The position numbers and the translations under genes were made by a program. A DNA stretch of 64,000 nucleotides from Sinorhizobium fredii NGR234. Its GTDB lineage: Bacteria; Pseudomonadota; Alphaproteobacteria; Rhizobiales; Rhizobiaceae. The notes below the pieces were generated by a model. It was not told the origin of the DNA. It saw only the letters and a program-made list of their open reading frames with translations, and made no database searches. Shown here one piece after another: positions 1 to 9,029 of the stretch (the stretch's first letter is position 1; each line of letters starts with the position of its first letter). Where the stretch lies: contig NC_000914.2 of the NCBI RefSeq assembly GCF_000018545.1, positions 124,001-188,000 of the forward strand, given 5' to 3'.

Positions 1-205
1 CCTCGGCCGGTCACCTCGATCCATTTCATGCCTGGTTCACCCATGCCTTCAAAAATGGCGTCGGCGTGATCTCCAACCGTTCCGTTCCGCGCCTGCCGAT
101 GAAGAATACTCGCGGCCTCGGTCAGCAAAAGGCGGAGTATTCGTCGCTCTCATGGACAAAACGCTAAAATCTCTCAAGGTGCGATAAAGCAGGGGGTGAT
201 TTGTT
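1..205. other. Left-edge stretch without a recognised gene
   Basis: No gene is recognised here. On the minus strand one frame stays open from about position 150 to the window edge (it contains a GDHADAIFEGMGEPGMKW-like stretch with coding-like composition), so the start of a gene or a gene fragment may continue beyond the left edge. It has no clear ribosome binding site, and I cannot name a family. Confidence 0.3.
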
Positions 206-1339
206 CTATTGCTTGAGCACTGGAGCCAATACTGCCACCAAGGCTGCAAATAGTCCGACGATAAAGAAGCATAAACGCATAGTGGCTGCCTCGGCGAGGA
301 GTCCAATTGCAAAGGGTCCCAACGTCATTGCGCCATATGCGAAGATTGCAACGGACGCGATGGCTTTCCCCGCCGGCACTACAAGATCGGCCGCTGCCCG
401 ACTGAAAGCCAATGGTAGGACGGCCGCATAGCCGACCCCCATCAGCACGAAGCCCGCCACGACTAACGGCAAGGTTTCACCGAGGACGATCAACAAAATG
501 CCAAAGACAGCCGAGAAACCGCTTATGCGTGCAACAGTGGCTGATCCCCATCGCGTAACCAGAGAATCCGCCTTAAGCCTCATCATCACCATGGCCGCAG
601 AAAAGCCCATGTACCCCAAGGCGGCGTCCGATTCTTCGGTCCCGACTACATCATGCAAATATACAGCACTCCAGTCGAGAGCTGTACCCTCTCCTAGTCC
701 AGAGGCGAGAGCAATGAGCCCCACAAGAAAAAGGCCACTGTTAGGTAACACCAATCCCACTGCACCACTTTCATGCGTTCGGATGGTTGATTGCCAATCG
801 AGCAGAAGGAAGGGTCCGAGCAACCCGCCGATCGTCACGGCCGTAACAAGAAAATGGACGTACACTGGGGTCTGAAAGACTGTAGCAATGTAACCGCCTG
901 CTGCGCCGAGAACGGCCCCCACACTCCACATGGCGTGAAACGACGACATCACTGGCCGTCCCATGTGTTTCTCCACTTCGCTCGCCCAACTATTCACCGC
1001 TACGTCCATCGAGCCATGACACATGCCAAAGAGAAATAGGGCGATCGCCAGCAGCGGTATTGTGGGCGCAAGCCCTAGAGCGGCAATCGAAACCAGGAAC
1101 GGGATCGCGATCATTCGGGCGACCCGCACTGCACCCAAGCTATCGGACAGCCTTCCGGTAATGGGGAACGAAATTAATGCGCCCAACCCTAAAAGCAACA
1201 GCAAAACCCCAAAGCTCGCTTTGGCAACGTGAAAGTGACCCATCACGGCGGGAACGCGAGAAGCCCAGGTCCCGAGGAGGATCCCGTTCAACAGAAAGCC
1301 TGCAGCGACACCGCGCCAGGGAGTAAGCAACCTACGCAT
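206..1339 (-). CDS. y4wD: MFS transporter (y4wD-like)
   Basis: A 377-residue major facilitator superfamily protein, expected in the inner membrane as a proton-coupled importer or exporter of an unknown small molecule. The sequence is almost wholly hydrophobic, with about twelve predicted helices, and carries the loop GRLSDSLGAVRVAR between helices 2 and 3, the usual MFS signature position. The start at 1339 is chosen because GGAGAAGAA lies directly before that ATG; an upstream in-frame start at 1381 lacks a ribosome site. The closest known match by recall is Y4wD of NGR234. A second, broken copy of this gene lies at 35.9-39.1 kb of the same window, so the gene has been duplicated. The substrate cannot be told from sequence. 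Confidence 0.85.
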   Translation of the reverse strand: MRRLLTPWRGVAAGFLLNGILLGTWASRVPAVMGHFHVAKASFGVLLLLLGLGALISFPITGRLSDSLGAVRVARMIAIPFLVSIAALGLAPTIPLLAIALFLFGMCHGSMDVAVNSWASEVEKHMGRPVMSSFHAMWSVGAVLGAAGGYIATVFQTPVYVHFLVTAVTIGGLLGPFLLLDWQSTIRTHESGAVGLVLPNSGLFLVGLIALASGLGEGTALDWSAVYLHDVVGTEESDAALGYMGFSAAMVMMRLKADSLVTRWGSATVARISGFSAVFGILLIVLGETLPLVVAGFVLMGVGYAAVLPLAFSRAAADLVVPAGKAIASVAIFAYGAMTLGPFAIGLLAEAATMRLCFFIVGLFAALVAVLAPVLKQ

Positions 1340-1675
1340 TTCTTCTCCAACATCCCATAGCTTCTGACGTCGATTGATCACGTCCAGTCGTATTCCGGCG
1401 CTTGCCTAGCTGACCCTGAGAACTCAGGTCAGCGCTCGCCCATTCCGCGGCAGGCTACAAATGAAAAGATCTCGATCTCCGTTCTGAGGTCTCAGAATAG
1501 GAAATCGGGGCCGGCTGGACTCTTCTTTTCCGCTCTGACCGGTGAAACCGGTGTAGAAAGCATCGCTCGCTTCAAGTCGGATCGTGGTCGGCAACTAAGG
1601 CTGCGCTCAAGCTAGCACGAATGAACTACAGATGAATTGATTGAGATCATAGACAGGCTTGCGCAAAAACCACGT

Positions 1676-1912
1676 TCAATAGCTTTTCAGTGCGGTGAGT
1701 CCCGGAGCGATTTTGCCTATAACGCTACCCGGCAATTGCAAATATCGGCCGCCACGATAGACCAATGAACGACCGTTGCCCTTGCAAATGTCGACAAAAC
1801 GGCCGAGCATAATCGCATGGCTGTGTCGTTCTATGAGATCCTCAAGCTCGCAGTCGATGGTCGCCGCAGTATCCCGAAGGACCGGCGCGCCGCTCAGCCC
1901 GCCAAGATTCGG
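1676..1912 (-). pseudogene. Flavin reductase-like C-terminal remnant
   Basis: The minus strand encodes a C-terminal fragment resembling the FMN-binding flavin reductase family (partner subunits of two-component monooxygenases). Visible family features are a GAPVLRDT stretch, then DCELEDLIERHSHAIMLGR and SLVYRGGRYLQL, ending in a stop at 1676-1678. No start codon with a ribosome site precedes it, and the upstream frame loses family resemblance before a stop near 2030, so I read it as a decayed gene tail. It sits between the MFS gene and the XRE regulator. The identification rests on motif spacing seen by eye. Confidence 0.55.
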
Positions 1913-2075
1913 AGAATTGATCGGCGAGTATCGCCTTGGTATTTCAGGACGTTTAAAGGGTAAAGGGCCGTACGAGAGTATCGGACAGACTGGTGACTCA
2001 TTTCCCAGTGCGGTGGTGCTTGTCCGACTTTATAGAGACACTCTGTCTCCACACAGAAGCGGCCCAATCCATACA

Positions 2076-2507
2076 TCACCGCTCGTGTGCGCCCAAAGAC
2101 TTGACCAGCATCACGATTCGGCGGCGCACACGATAGTCGCCCACGCGAGAAAAGGCCCTGATGAGCTCGATCCCTTCCTTGCTTACAACGAATTCAACGA
2201 CTTCGGGTGGGATGTTAATCTGATTTGAAGCGGACCGCTCCTCCGACCGGATTTTATTAAGCGTATCCTCAAAGAAGTAGGAAGGCTCCACTTTCAGAGC
2301 CTTCGAAATCTGCTGAAGCCGACCCGCACCGACGCGGTTCACGCCCTTTTCGTATTTTTGAACCTGTTGAAACGTCACCCCGATAGCTTCGCCGAGAGTC
2401 GTTTGGGACATGTTCTGCCACTCACGCCTCTGGCGGATTCGTTGACCGACATGGGCATCCACAGCGTTTGGCTTACGTCTTGTTTGTTCAGAGTTAGTAC
2501 TCAGCAC
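2076..2507 (-). CDS. y4wC: XRE-family HTH transcriptional regulator (y4wC-like)
   Basis: A DNA-binding regulator of about 143 residues. The Cro/C1-type helix-turn-helix is visible as IRQRREWQNMSQTTLGEAIGV followed by TFQQVQKYEKGVNRVGAGRL. A C-terminal part (about residues 95-143) resembles the tail seen in alphaproteobacterial regulators of this class. The start is placed at GTG 2507 because GAGGAGA stands six bases before it; the open frame extends upstream to 2591 without such a site. The targets are unknown. The adjacent MFS gene downstream and the peptidase pair upstream are the nearest candidates. By recall it matches Y4wC of NGR234. Confidence 0.8.
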   Translation of the reverse strand: MLSTNSEQTRRKPNAVDAHVGQRIRQRREWQNMSQTTLGEAIGVTFQQVQKYEKGVNRVGAGRLQQISKALKVEPSYFFEDTLNKIRSEERSASNQINIPPEVVEFVVSKEGIELIRAFSRVGDYRVRRRIVMLVKSLGAHER

Positions 2508-3017
2508 ATTCGTCTCCTCAATTTCGGCTATCTTAGTTCTTCGGGAGATATGATATGAGCTCCACCTCCCGCACCTACACTCCTTTAACACACCTCAACT
2601 GAAAGTCAGAAACTCAATTGAGACATCTGGAGTCTTCGGCGGCCACCCTAAGCACATTCGGATTATGCTTCAAGTGTGAAGCCTTAGCGGTGGTGCTGAT
2701 GCGCTTTCGTGAGTGACGCGAGAACCGCTGCTGCAGGGTCAAGCAGTCTCGTTGCCAGCAGGTCACCAGCATCGCAGGAGCAGTCGTGCTAGAGAGCATT
2801 CGCCTGTTTTCGCCGAGACACCACATTCTCTCCTGCCGTCGGGCGGAGGGAGGCTGCGATGCACTCCCTTGCTGCTTCAGGAGTCGCATAGAGCCTGGAA
2901 CTGAACATCTGGTGACCGCGAGAGGTGATCTTGACTACCCCCCTCCCAAGGTAGTGCCGCGCCGGGGCGTTGGAGAAGGTCGGCCGGACGCTGCCAGCCT
3001 AGCTTTCCTTTGGACGG
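2508..3017. other. Intergenic stretch, nothing recognised
   Basis: About 500 bases between the regulator and the peptidase pair. I see no family resemblance, no NifA site, no sigma-54 promoter and no clear terminator. Short open frames here have no ribosome sites. Confidence 0.5.
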
Positions 3018-4361
3018 TCATCGGTTCGTTCCCTTGAGGGACGGTCCAACAGTCATTACGGTGGGGTCGGCGGAGAGCAGCCGTTTCGCGACTGCCCGTA
3101 CGTCCTCCACGGTGACGGCCTGGATCAGTTGTTTGCGGCGCTCGACGTACTCGATGCCGCGATCTTCGAGTTGGATTTGGACCAATGTTTGGGCGACCGC
3201 ACTAGATGAGTTCAGATTTTCGATCGCATAACCGCCGATGAGCTTTTTCTTTGCCGCAGTGAGCTCGTCCTCACTGACGCCCTCCTCTGACATTCGCCTG
3301 ACCTCGGCTTGGATGAGGGAGAGCGTCTCTGCGGCCCGATCCGGGCGGGTTCCGGTGCCGATGACGAGCGCCGAAGCATGGTCGATGTTCTCCAAGGTTG
3401 AGTAAATGCCGTAAGCGAGGCCCCGCTTCTCGCGCACCTCATTCCAGAGCCTGGATGTGAACGCGCCTCCGCCAAGGATTTGGTTCATGAGATTGGCTGC
3501 AAAGAACTGCGGGTCCTTTCGGGGGATTCCCGGGTAAGCTAGGCTCAGTTGGGCCTGAGGTAAGTCATACGCGACGCGAATGGCGCGCCCCAGCTTAGGC
3601 ACTGCGTCAACGACCGGCGTTAGGGAGGGGCCAGCAGGCAATCCGCCGAATATTCGATCCAGATCACGCTTGAGTGTGCCGGGATCGATCGCTCCCACCA
3701 CGGCAATGGTAAGGTTGCCGCGCGCGAAAATCCGCTCATGAACCGCCTTCAGATCGGAGGTCGTGACAGCGGCAAGTGTTTGCACGGTGCCCTCCTCCCG
3801 ACGCGAATACGGATGATCACCATAGATCGCCCTCATCCATGCGAACTGTGCGGCCGTCTCCGGATCCTTGGCTCTTGCCAGGATGCTGGAGACGATTTGG
3901 GCACGAAGGCGGTCCACCGGCTGTTGGTCGAAGCGCGGCTGCTCGATTGCCAGCCGGAGAAGTTGGAAAGCCTCATCCTTTCGCTCCGCAAGCACCCGCA
4001 TATTGCCGTAGACTGCATCGGGCCCCGCCTCAAAGAGCATCTCGGCGCCAGCATCGTCCAGCCGCTCCTGAAAGGCATCGCTGTCAAGATTACCGGCCCC
4101 TTCGTCCAACAGCTCTGTGATCAGATTCACAATGCCTTCCTTCCCAGATGGATCCTGCGTCCTGCCGCCCCGAAATGCGAAGCGGGTGGTGACGATCGGT
4201 AGCGAATAGTCCTGCACCAGCCACGCCTTTATCCCGCTCGATGTCTCGACCTCCTCTATGGCCATGCCCGCAAGCGCTGGACACGCGGCAAGGCCCAGCA
4301 ATATGCATGCCACGACGAGTGAGGGCTTGGCCCCGATGCGCAGTCGGCTGAACGATATCAT
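3018..4361 (-). CDS. y4wB: M16 zinc-protease-like subunit without active site (y4wB-like)
   Basis: A 447-residue M16 (pitrilysin/MPP) family protein, probably exported: the N-terminus has a hydrophobic signal segment ending near ACPALAG. The position that should carry the zinc motif HxxEH reads [11 protein letters not shown], so this subunit cannot bind the catalytic zinc. The C-terminal half keeps the family's glycine-rich and R/Y region ([22 protein letters not shown]). It overlaps the stop of y4wA by four bases (ATGA), which fits obligate pairing with the active subunit, as in two-chain M16 peptidases. Expression should follow the NifA-type promoter before y4wA. Its substrate is unknown. 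Confidence 0.85.
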
Positions 4362-5896
4362 CGGCTTTTATCTCCTGAGGTAGCGCTTTCGCGGGGCAGC
4401 AGATACCCCGCTACGGACCGGTCGGGACTGAGGTATTTCCTGGCAGCCGCTTGCACCTCTGCCGCCTTTACGGCGCGGATCCTAAGTGGCCACGCCTCTA
4501 CGTCGTGTGCAGTATCGCCTGTCGCAAGCGCCGCCCCATAAATGCCGGCCATTCCCGACTGGCTGTCGCGCGCGAAGATTATCGAGCGCACGAAGCGGTT
4601 TTTGGCCTTCTCGAGCTCGACGTCGGTAATGCCGAACTCGATGATCTTCCGAATTTCAGCGTCTATCGCATCCTCCACCTCCTCAATCTTCGCCTCGCCG
4701 CGCGGCGAGCCAAAAACCGTGAAGCTCGACGGATCGAGCGACCTTCCGTTGAAATAGGCCCCGCCAGAGGAGGCTATTGCCTGTTTGACCACCAGCTCCT
4801 GATAGATCCGGCTGCGCGTTCCCCCGCCGAGAATCTCCGACAGGATATCGAGGGCTTCCGCTTCGCCCTGCTCGGCTGTTCCGTAGGACGTCGTTACCCA
4901 GGATTTTTGGAAGCTCGGCACCGTGACGCGCGGGTCGGTGAGCGCGACGATCCGTTTAGTGTTCTGCTCCGGCTCTTGCGGCCTCACCCGCGCCGGCAGA
5001 TCCGGACCGCGAGGCAGGGTCCCGAAAGTCTCGTCCGCTAGCTGCCGCACCCTGCCGGCGTCCACGTCGCCTGCCACGACCAGAATGGCATTGTTGGGGG
5101 CATAGTAGCGGTCATAGAACTTTAGTGCGTCTTCGCGATTAAGCTGTTCCATTTCATGCATCCAGCCAATCGTCGGGATGCGGTAAGGGTGGTTCTGATA
5201 CAAGGTCGCCTGCATCTCCTCCTCAAGTAGCTGCTCCGGATCGTTCTCGACGCGCCAGCGTCGCTCTTCAAGAATGACATCGCGTTCGGGTACGATCACC
5301 GCATCGGTGAGAACGAGATGGCGCATCCGGTCAGCTTCGAATTCCATCATTGTTCTGAGCGACTCTGGCGTGACCGTCTGATGGTAGGCGGTGTAGTCGG
5401 AACCCGTGAAGGCGTTCTCCTCACCGCCGATCTCCGCGATCTTTGCGCTAAACTCTCCGGACGGATGCTTCTTCGTTCCCTTGAACATCAGATGCTCCAG
5501 GAAATGAGCAATGCCGGATTTGCCGGGTGGCTCGTCGGCATTGCCGACCTTATACCAGATCATCTGCGTGACGATCGGCGCCCGGTGATCGGGTATGACG
5601 ACTACCTCCATGCCGTTGCCCAGCATGAAATTTGCAACCTCGGCTTCGCGAAGCGGGCTCTCGTCGGCCGCCATTGCTGAGGTCATCAGAAATTGCAGTG
5701 CGACCATACATAGGACAAATGCACAGATACGCGAACACACTCCATCATGGCTCGTCGACCGCTGTGGCAAATGCGACCGTGCAGTGCCAGCTCGACCATC
5801 GCTTGGCGAGTACCACCTCTTCCTTCTTCTCCAAGGTTCTGCAGTAGGGTGGCCGGGCGCGGGCCCCGACCCCGGCCTAAAGAACGGTTCTGACAT
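4358..5896 (-). CDS. y4wA: M16 zinc protease, catalytic subunit (y4wA-like)
   Basis: A 512-residue M16 peptidase with an intact zinc motif HFLEH (in [15 protein letters not shown]) and a downstream glutamate in [20 protein letters not shown] basic N-terminal stretch precedes a hydrophobic export segment (about residues 55-76), so the mature enzyme is probably periplasmic or membrane anchored. The start at 5896 is supported by GGAGA eight bases upstream; a GTG at 5740, nearer to the signal segment, is the alternative. A sigma-54 promoter lies 48 bases upstream and a NifA site beyond it. Related M16 enzymes degrade small peptides, so processing of a symbiotic or host peptide in nodules is possible, but that is inference. 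Confidence 0.88.
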
Positions 5897-5943
5897 TTCG
5901 ACATTCTCCGCACAATTCTCGTCGACGCTGACACGTCAGCAGA

Positions 5944-5958
5944 GCAAGATACGTGCCA
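5944..5958 (-). promoter_or_regulatory. Sigma-54 promoter of y4wA-y4wB
   Basis: Read on the minus strand this is TGGCACGTATCTTGC, a perfect -24/-12 element (GG-N10-GC). Transcription would start near 5932 and leave a leader of about 35 bases before the 5896 start codon. Confidence 0.85.
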
Positions 5959-6018
5959 CGGAAAACCCGTTTAAATTCAAGTACCTGGATCGAACTAGCT
6001 ATGTCGGCATTGTAACAT

Positions 6019-6034
6019 TGTCGTATGTCGAACA
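6019..6034 (-). promoter_or_regulatory. NifA upstream activator site for y4wA-y4wB
   Basis: TGTCGTATGTCGAACA fits TGT-N10-ACA. It lies about 60-75 bases upstream of the sigma-54 promoter of y4wA, a usual spacing for NifA activation. Confidence 0.75.
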
Positions 6035-6371
6035 ACGACAGCCTGGCGGCTAAAAGTGGACCGCCGCGTCCAAAACCGACAGGCGGCGATCCGTAGAGGC
6101 TGGCCTTCTGCCGAGTAGGCGAGCTCGCTCGGTCCCGCCCGACATGGTTCCGGGCGGTCATTGGCACTATAGGGGTGCCATACTTCCTGTTCACGCCTGC
6201 CGATCGTGTTATTGCTGCGTTCCTGGGTCTATGCGGCGCCGCATATTCGTGTCCGCCAAGGCTCTCCCTGCGACATGCAGGGCTTCGTCGAAAAAGCCGA
6301 TAAGAAACCCAAGCGCCGCAATGCGCTCTCTGTGCCGGCCATGATCAAGGCAATGGTAGCTGGGTCCGATT

Positions 6372-6590
6372 TGCAAGATGAATGGTGTTGAACCCAGTCT
6401 ACCAATTTCTTCATCGGCATCGCCAACCGCCACTCGCCAAAGACATCGACGCGCTCATGCCGTGGGTCCATGCACAACGGATCAGCGTCTCACAATTAGC
6501 TGGGACTCCCGACGTGCTCATGGCGATCTCACAACAGCAGAGCGCTTGGGGGGAAACGCCGCGTACGATCCATCAGACAATGAGATGATT
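6372..6590 (+). pseudogene. Possible IS66-family transposase C-terminal scar
   Basis: Two short stretches in different frames resemble the end of IS66 TnpC: CKMNGVEP (from 6372) and DIDALMPW (from 6442), which in intact elements lie about 25 residues apart. Here a frameshift separates them and no flanking inverted repeats are seen. The match is short, so the call is weak. The rest of the 5.97-6.6 kb interval holds no recognised gene. Confidence 0.35.
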
Positions 6591-6614
6591 ATTTAGTCCT
6601 ATTGCCGATAGACC

Positions 6615-6628
6615 TTGATTCAAGTCAA
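6615..6628 (+). promoter_or_regulatory. FixK/FNR-type box before the hemerythrin-like gene
   Basis: TTGATTCAAGTCAA matches the anaerobox TTGAT-N4-ATCAA with one change. If centred at -41.5 it would place a transcription start near 6663, about 43 bases before the start codon at 6706. Low-oxygen control is therefore plausible. Confidence 0.5.
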
Positions 6629-6705
6629 GGCCCCGCACCACGCATTACCTCATCCTTGAGCACGGAAGATTACCTTAGAGAAAGCACGGAAAGGGCCTGG
6701 AGTGT

Positions 6706-7203
6706 ATGATCGCTAGGATCAAGACGTTTGCGCCCCCCACAAACCGGTCATTAGCTCCAGCCACCGCCGAGCGGCTGGCCTTATTGGCAGGTTCGCACGA
6801 GGACCAACTGTCTCTCTGTGACCGTCTCGAGGCCATTGCAAACAGCCTTCCGCACGGAGTCGACCGTAGTATATGCGCTCACGCCGGAAAGATGCTTGGC
6901 CCGCACTTACGGAATCTTCACGAGAGAGAAGAAGCTGCTGTTTTCGCGTGGACAGAGGAGAAGCTAGGGGACGATCCATCAGTTTTAACTACTTTGGGTC
7001 TGCTCAAGTATGAGCATTGCGAAGACGAATGCTTCGCCGAGGAATTGGCGGAAGTGTTGGGTCGGCTGGCGACGGCGGATGCTACTGTCAATCCGGAGGC
7101 AGCGGGCTATATGCTCCGTGGTTTCTTCACCAATTTGCGTCGGCATGTGCGCTTCGAGCAGCAGTGCTTTTGTAACCTAACTGCTGATCGCTCAGGCTGC
7201 TGA
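6706..7203 (+). CDS. Hemerythrin HHE-domain protein
   Basis: A 165-residue soluble protein with the layout of a hemerythrin/HHE four-helix bundle that binds a di-iron centre. Candidate ligands are SHEDQLSLCDRLE near residue 30, HLRNLHEREEAAVF near residue 70, LKYEHCEDECFAEEL near 105 and RRHVRFEQQCF near 150. Such proteins sense or store oxygen or handle nitric oxide; which applies here is not shown. It is transcribed alone, divergent from the fdxB and y4wA units, behind a possible FixK/FNR box. The GGAG just before the ATG supports the start. Confidence 0.75.
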   Translation: MIARIKTFAPPTNRSLAPATAERLALLAGSHEDQLSLCDRLEAIANSLPHGVDRSICAHAGKMLGPHLRNLHEREEAAVFAWTEEKLGDDPSVLTTLGLLKYEHCEDECFAEELAEVLGRLATADATVNPEAAGYMLRGFFTNLRRHVRFEQQCFCNLTADRSGC

Positions 7204-7551
7204 CGCATTCCGTTGCTGACCGATGCCAACGGGGCATTCGAAGGTCCTCTCTGAGTGCCCGCGGGCGCCAATTGCCTCTTGACTCCAAGGCAGGGATTCA
7301 CCCTGAATCACGCGAGGAAATCAATATTGTGCCAATTCTGTCTCATTCCAAGTTCGGCGGACTCTGGCTTTCAGGTGGCTGGGCAGTTCGTTGTTCTACG
7401 TCGGCTGCTAGCTGCGGGACGGGGCCGACGGTCGGCGATGTCTACGTCTTTCGTCAGCTTGCGCGACGGCAAGGGCTCTTTGGGGACTGTCGTCTCGAAT
7501 ATGATCGCATTTATAACGGCCAAAGTCGTTTTCCGGAGTCCGTTCGTCAGA
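7204..7551. other. Intergenic stretch, nothing recognised
   Basis: About 350 bases between the convergent hemerythrin-like gene and fdxB. Open frames cross it on both strands, but none has a ribosome site or a family I can name. Confidence 0.4.
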
Positions 7552-7869
7552 TCAAGCAACAATTTCGTCGGCCGCTACATGGGTCTGGCAGTTCTTCGGG
7601 CATACCCGGGCGCAGGCTCCGCAGCCGATGCAGCGGCCGGCGTGATCGACAACCATGATCGTGCGACTGAGCTCGCCAGCGAAGTCGTCGTCCTCGCCAT
7701 CGCAGGCCCCGAGGATCTCACCGGATTCGTCGATGCCGTGCAGATGCATGACCTCGCGCGAGCAGACCTTGAAGCAGCGGCCGCAACCAATGCACGTCAT
7801 GGCGTCAATGGCCGTCAGATACTGCGGCATCCATGTGGAGCCGTCGCGGGTAACGAAATGACTTGTCAT
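7552..7869 (-). CDS. fdxB: Nif-specific ferredoxin III (2[4Fe-4S])
   Basis: A 105-residue FdxB-type ferredoxin that carries electrons in the nitrogenase system. Two cysteine clusters are visible: CIGCGRCFKVC and CIGCGACARVCPKNC, separated by a long acidic insert (GACDGEDDDFAGEL) typical of this class. The start at 7869 (MTSHFVTRDG) is chosen because GGAGAA precedes it at seven bases and because known FdxB proteins begin this way; the frame stays open to 7962. It lies downstream of a nifH-type promoter and the nifH/DUF269 chimera, which may supply its transcription. Confidence 0.92.
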   Translation of the reverse strand: MTSHFVTRDGSTWMPQYLTAIDAMTCIGCGRCFKVCSREVMHLHGIDESGEILGACDGEDDDFAGELSRTIMVVDHAGRCIGCGACARVCPKNCQTHVAADEIVA

Positions 7870-8074
7870 CGTTGGTTCTCCAATCAGGATCTGTCTCTCC
7901 GCATCCGCCACAGGCAAAAAAGTAAAATCTCTTCCGAGATCGGACGTGACCTCATCCGTCACATCCGCCGAAATTCCGGTCTTGTCGGCCGACTTTTCGG
8001 GGGCGGTCTGCTAGTCAGCGGCCATTGCAAAGACTTGGCTAGGCATTTCGAGCCTCGCCCTGTGGAAAGATCGC

Positions 8075-8117
8075 GGCAGCGGGACCGGTGCGCGTGGGGA
8101 GGAGTGGTCCCGCTGCC
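8075..8117. repeat. Strong inverted repeat between the chimera and fdxB
   Basis: GGCAGCGGGACC (8075-8086) is repeated exactly as its complement at 8106-8117, giving a 12-bp stem with a 19-base loop. No T-run follows on either side, so it is not a classic intrinsic terminator. It could stabilise an RNA end or attenuate read-through toward fdxB. Confidence 0.6.
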
Positions 8118-8176
8118 TGACGTCGGCTCTCCAGGGGAAATGAGAGCCGGCGGTTCGTCATCGCCTAGATCGACCG

Positions 8177-8596
8177 TCAACCGCGCCACTTGGGTGCGTG
8201 GATGGCGGTTATCGCTTCGGTCTCCAGCGAGCTTCCTATTGGAAGACTGACGGATGGTGTTCGGTCGATACGACTCTGCCCGGTCGTGAGAAGCACCGCG
8301 AAGCCCTCGTACACGGAGCGAACGGACGGTTCGATCGCAAGCCCGGCGGCGGTGTGGAAAGCTTTGAGCCTCCACGGCACGTCCGCATCGAAATCGCGGA
8401 TGATCGCGTACCACGCTGGCGCGCTGTCCCGCGGCATTGGTTCCAGGATGAAGCGGCCGGAGTTACTCTTCAGGTTGCGGCCGACACTACCGACTTTCGG
8501 TCCGAGATCAAAAAAAACAGCGAGCGTATTCTGGGCGGCGGTGCACGTGTCGATGCCTCCCTCGCAGCCGAATGCGATCTGACCTAGACCTGCCAC
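8177..8596 (-). pseudogene. Chimeric nifH / DUF269 remnant, still an open frame
   Basis: From a GTG at 8596 the first ~48 codons copy the start of NifH (VAGLGQIAF, QNTLAVFFDLGPK) and the rest copies the later part of the NifX-associated DUF269 protein encoded at 9030-9518 (YAIIRDF, YEGFAVLLTTGQ). Key NifH residues are lost: the P-loop GKGGIGKST reads CEGGIDTCT and GCDPKADST reads GRNLKSNSG. The frame is nevertheless uninterrupted for 139 codons and ends at 8177. It lies directly behind a perfect sigma-54 promoter and a NifA site, so it is probably transcribed. I read it as a recombined relic of a further nifH copy; it may be named in NGR234 annotation. Confidence 0.75.
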
Positions 8597-8658
8597 GTTG
8601 CTTGCCTCATTCGTACCCTGCCGATCCCCGGCTTTCCAGCCTCTTAGATGGCATGTCG

Positions 8659-8673
8659 GCAAGACTCGTGCCA
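8659..8673 (-). promoter_or_regulatory. Sigma-54 promoter before the chimera and fdxB
   Basis: Read on the minus strand: TGGCACGAGTCTTGC, a perfect -24/-12 element. It is placed like a nifH promoter relative to the NifH-like start at 8596 and is the nearest promoter for fdxB. Confidence 0.82.
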
Positions 8674-8762
8674 CTCGGGTGCTCGACTTGAAAAGAAGCT
8701 TGTTATGTTAGCATTTCAGGCATTTAGCCGGGAGGCAGAGAAGGGAACAGTCGACAAGAATG

Positions 8763-8778
8763 TGTCGCTTTACCGACA
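8763..8778 (-). promoter_or_regulatory. NifA activator site upstream of the chimera
   Basis: TGTCGCTTTACCGACA fits TGT-N10-ACA, about 90 bases upstream of the sigma-54 element at 8659-8673. The remaining bases up to 9029 hold no recognised gene. Confidence 0.78.
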
Positions 8779-9029
8779 AGAGTGTCGAAGCGGCTGTTTG
8801 AATTACTACACATGGTTCTCATCGGCGGCTACCGAACGAGTACTCAAGCGGTACAGATAAACTGCCCGGGGCAGACGGCGGCGCGCGTCGCTGAGGTTGA
8901 TGCACGGGCTCATACCCTCCGTTTCGGAAAAATCCACTATTTACTCGCCCTCAAGCCGCCCACGGGCGTAGCCCTAATCCTTGGCCGGTCGCCTTGGCGC
9001 CGGCAGCATGCCTTTTGCCGGATCGATCG

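Noticed and set aside
1637..1650. Anaerobox-like TTGATTGAGATCAT
   Set aside because: One mismatch to the FNR/FixK consensus, but no intact gene starts downstream in either direction; it lies beside the flavin reductase remnant.
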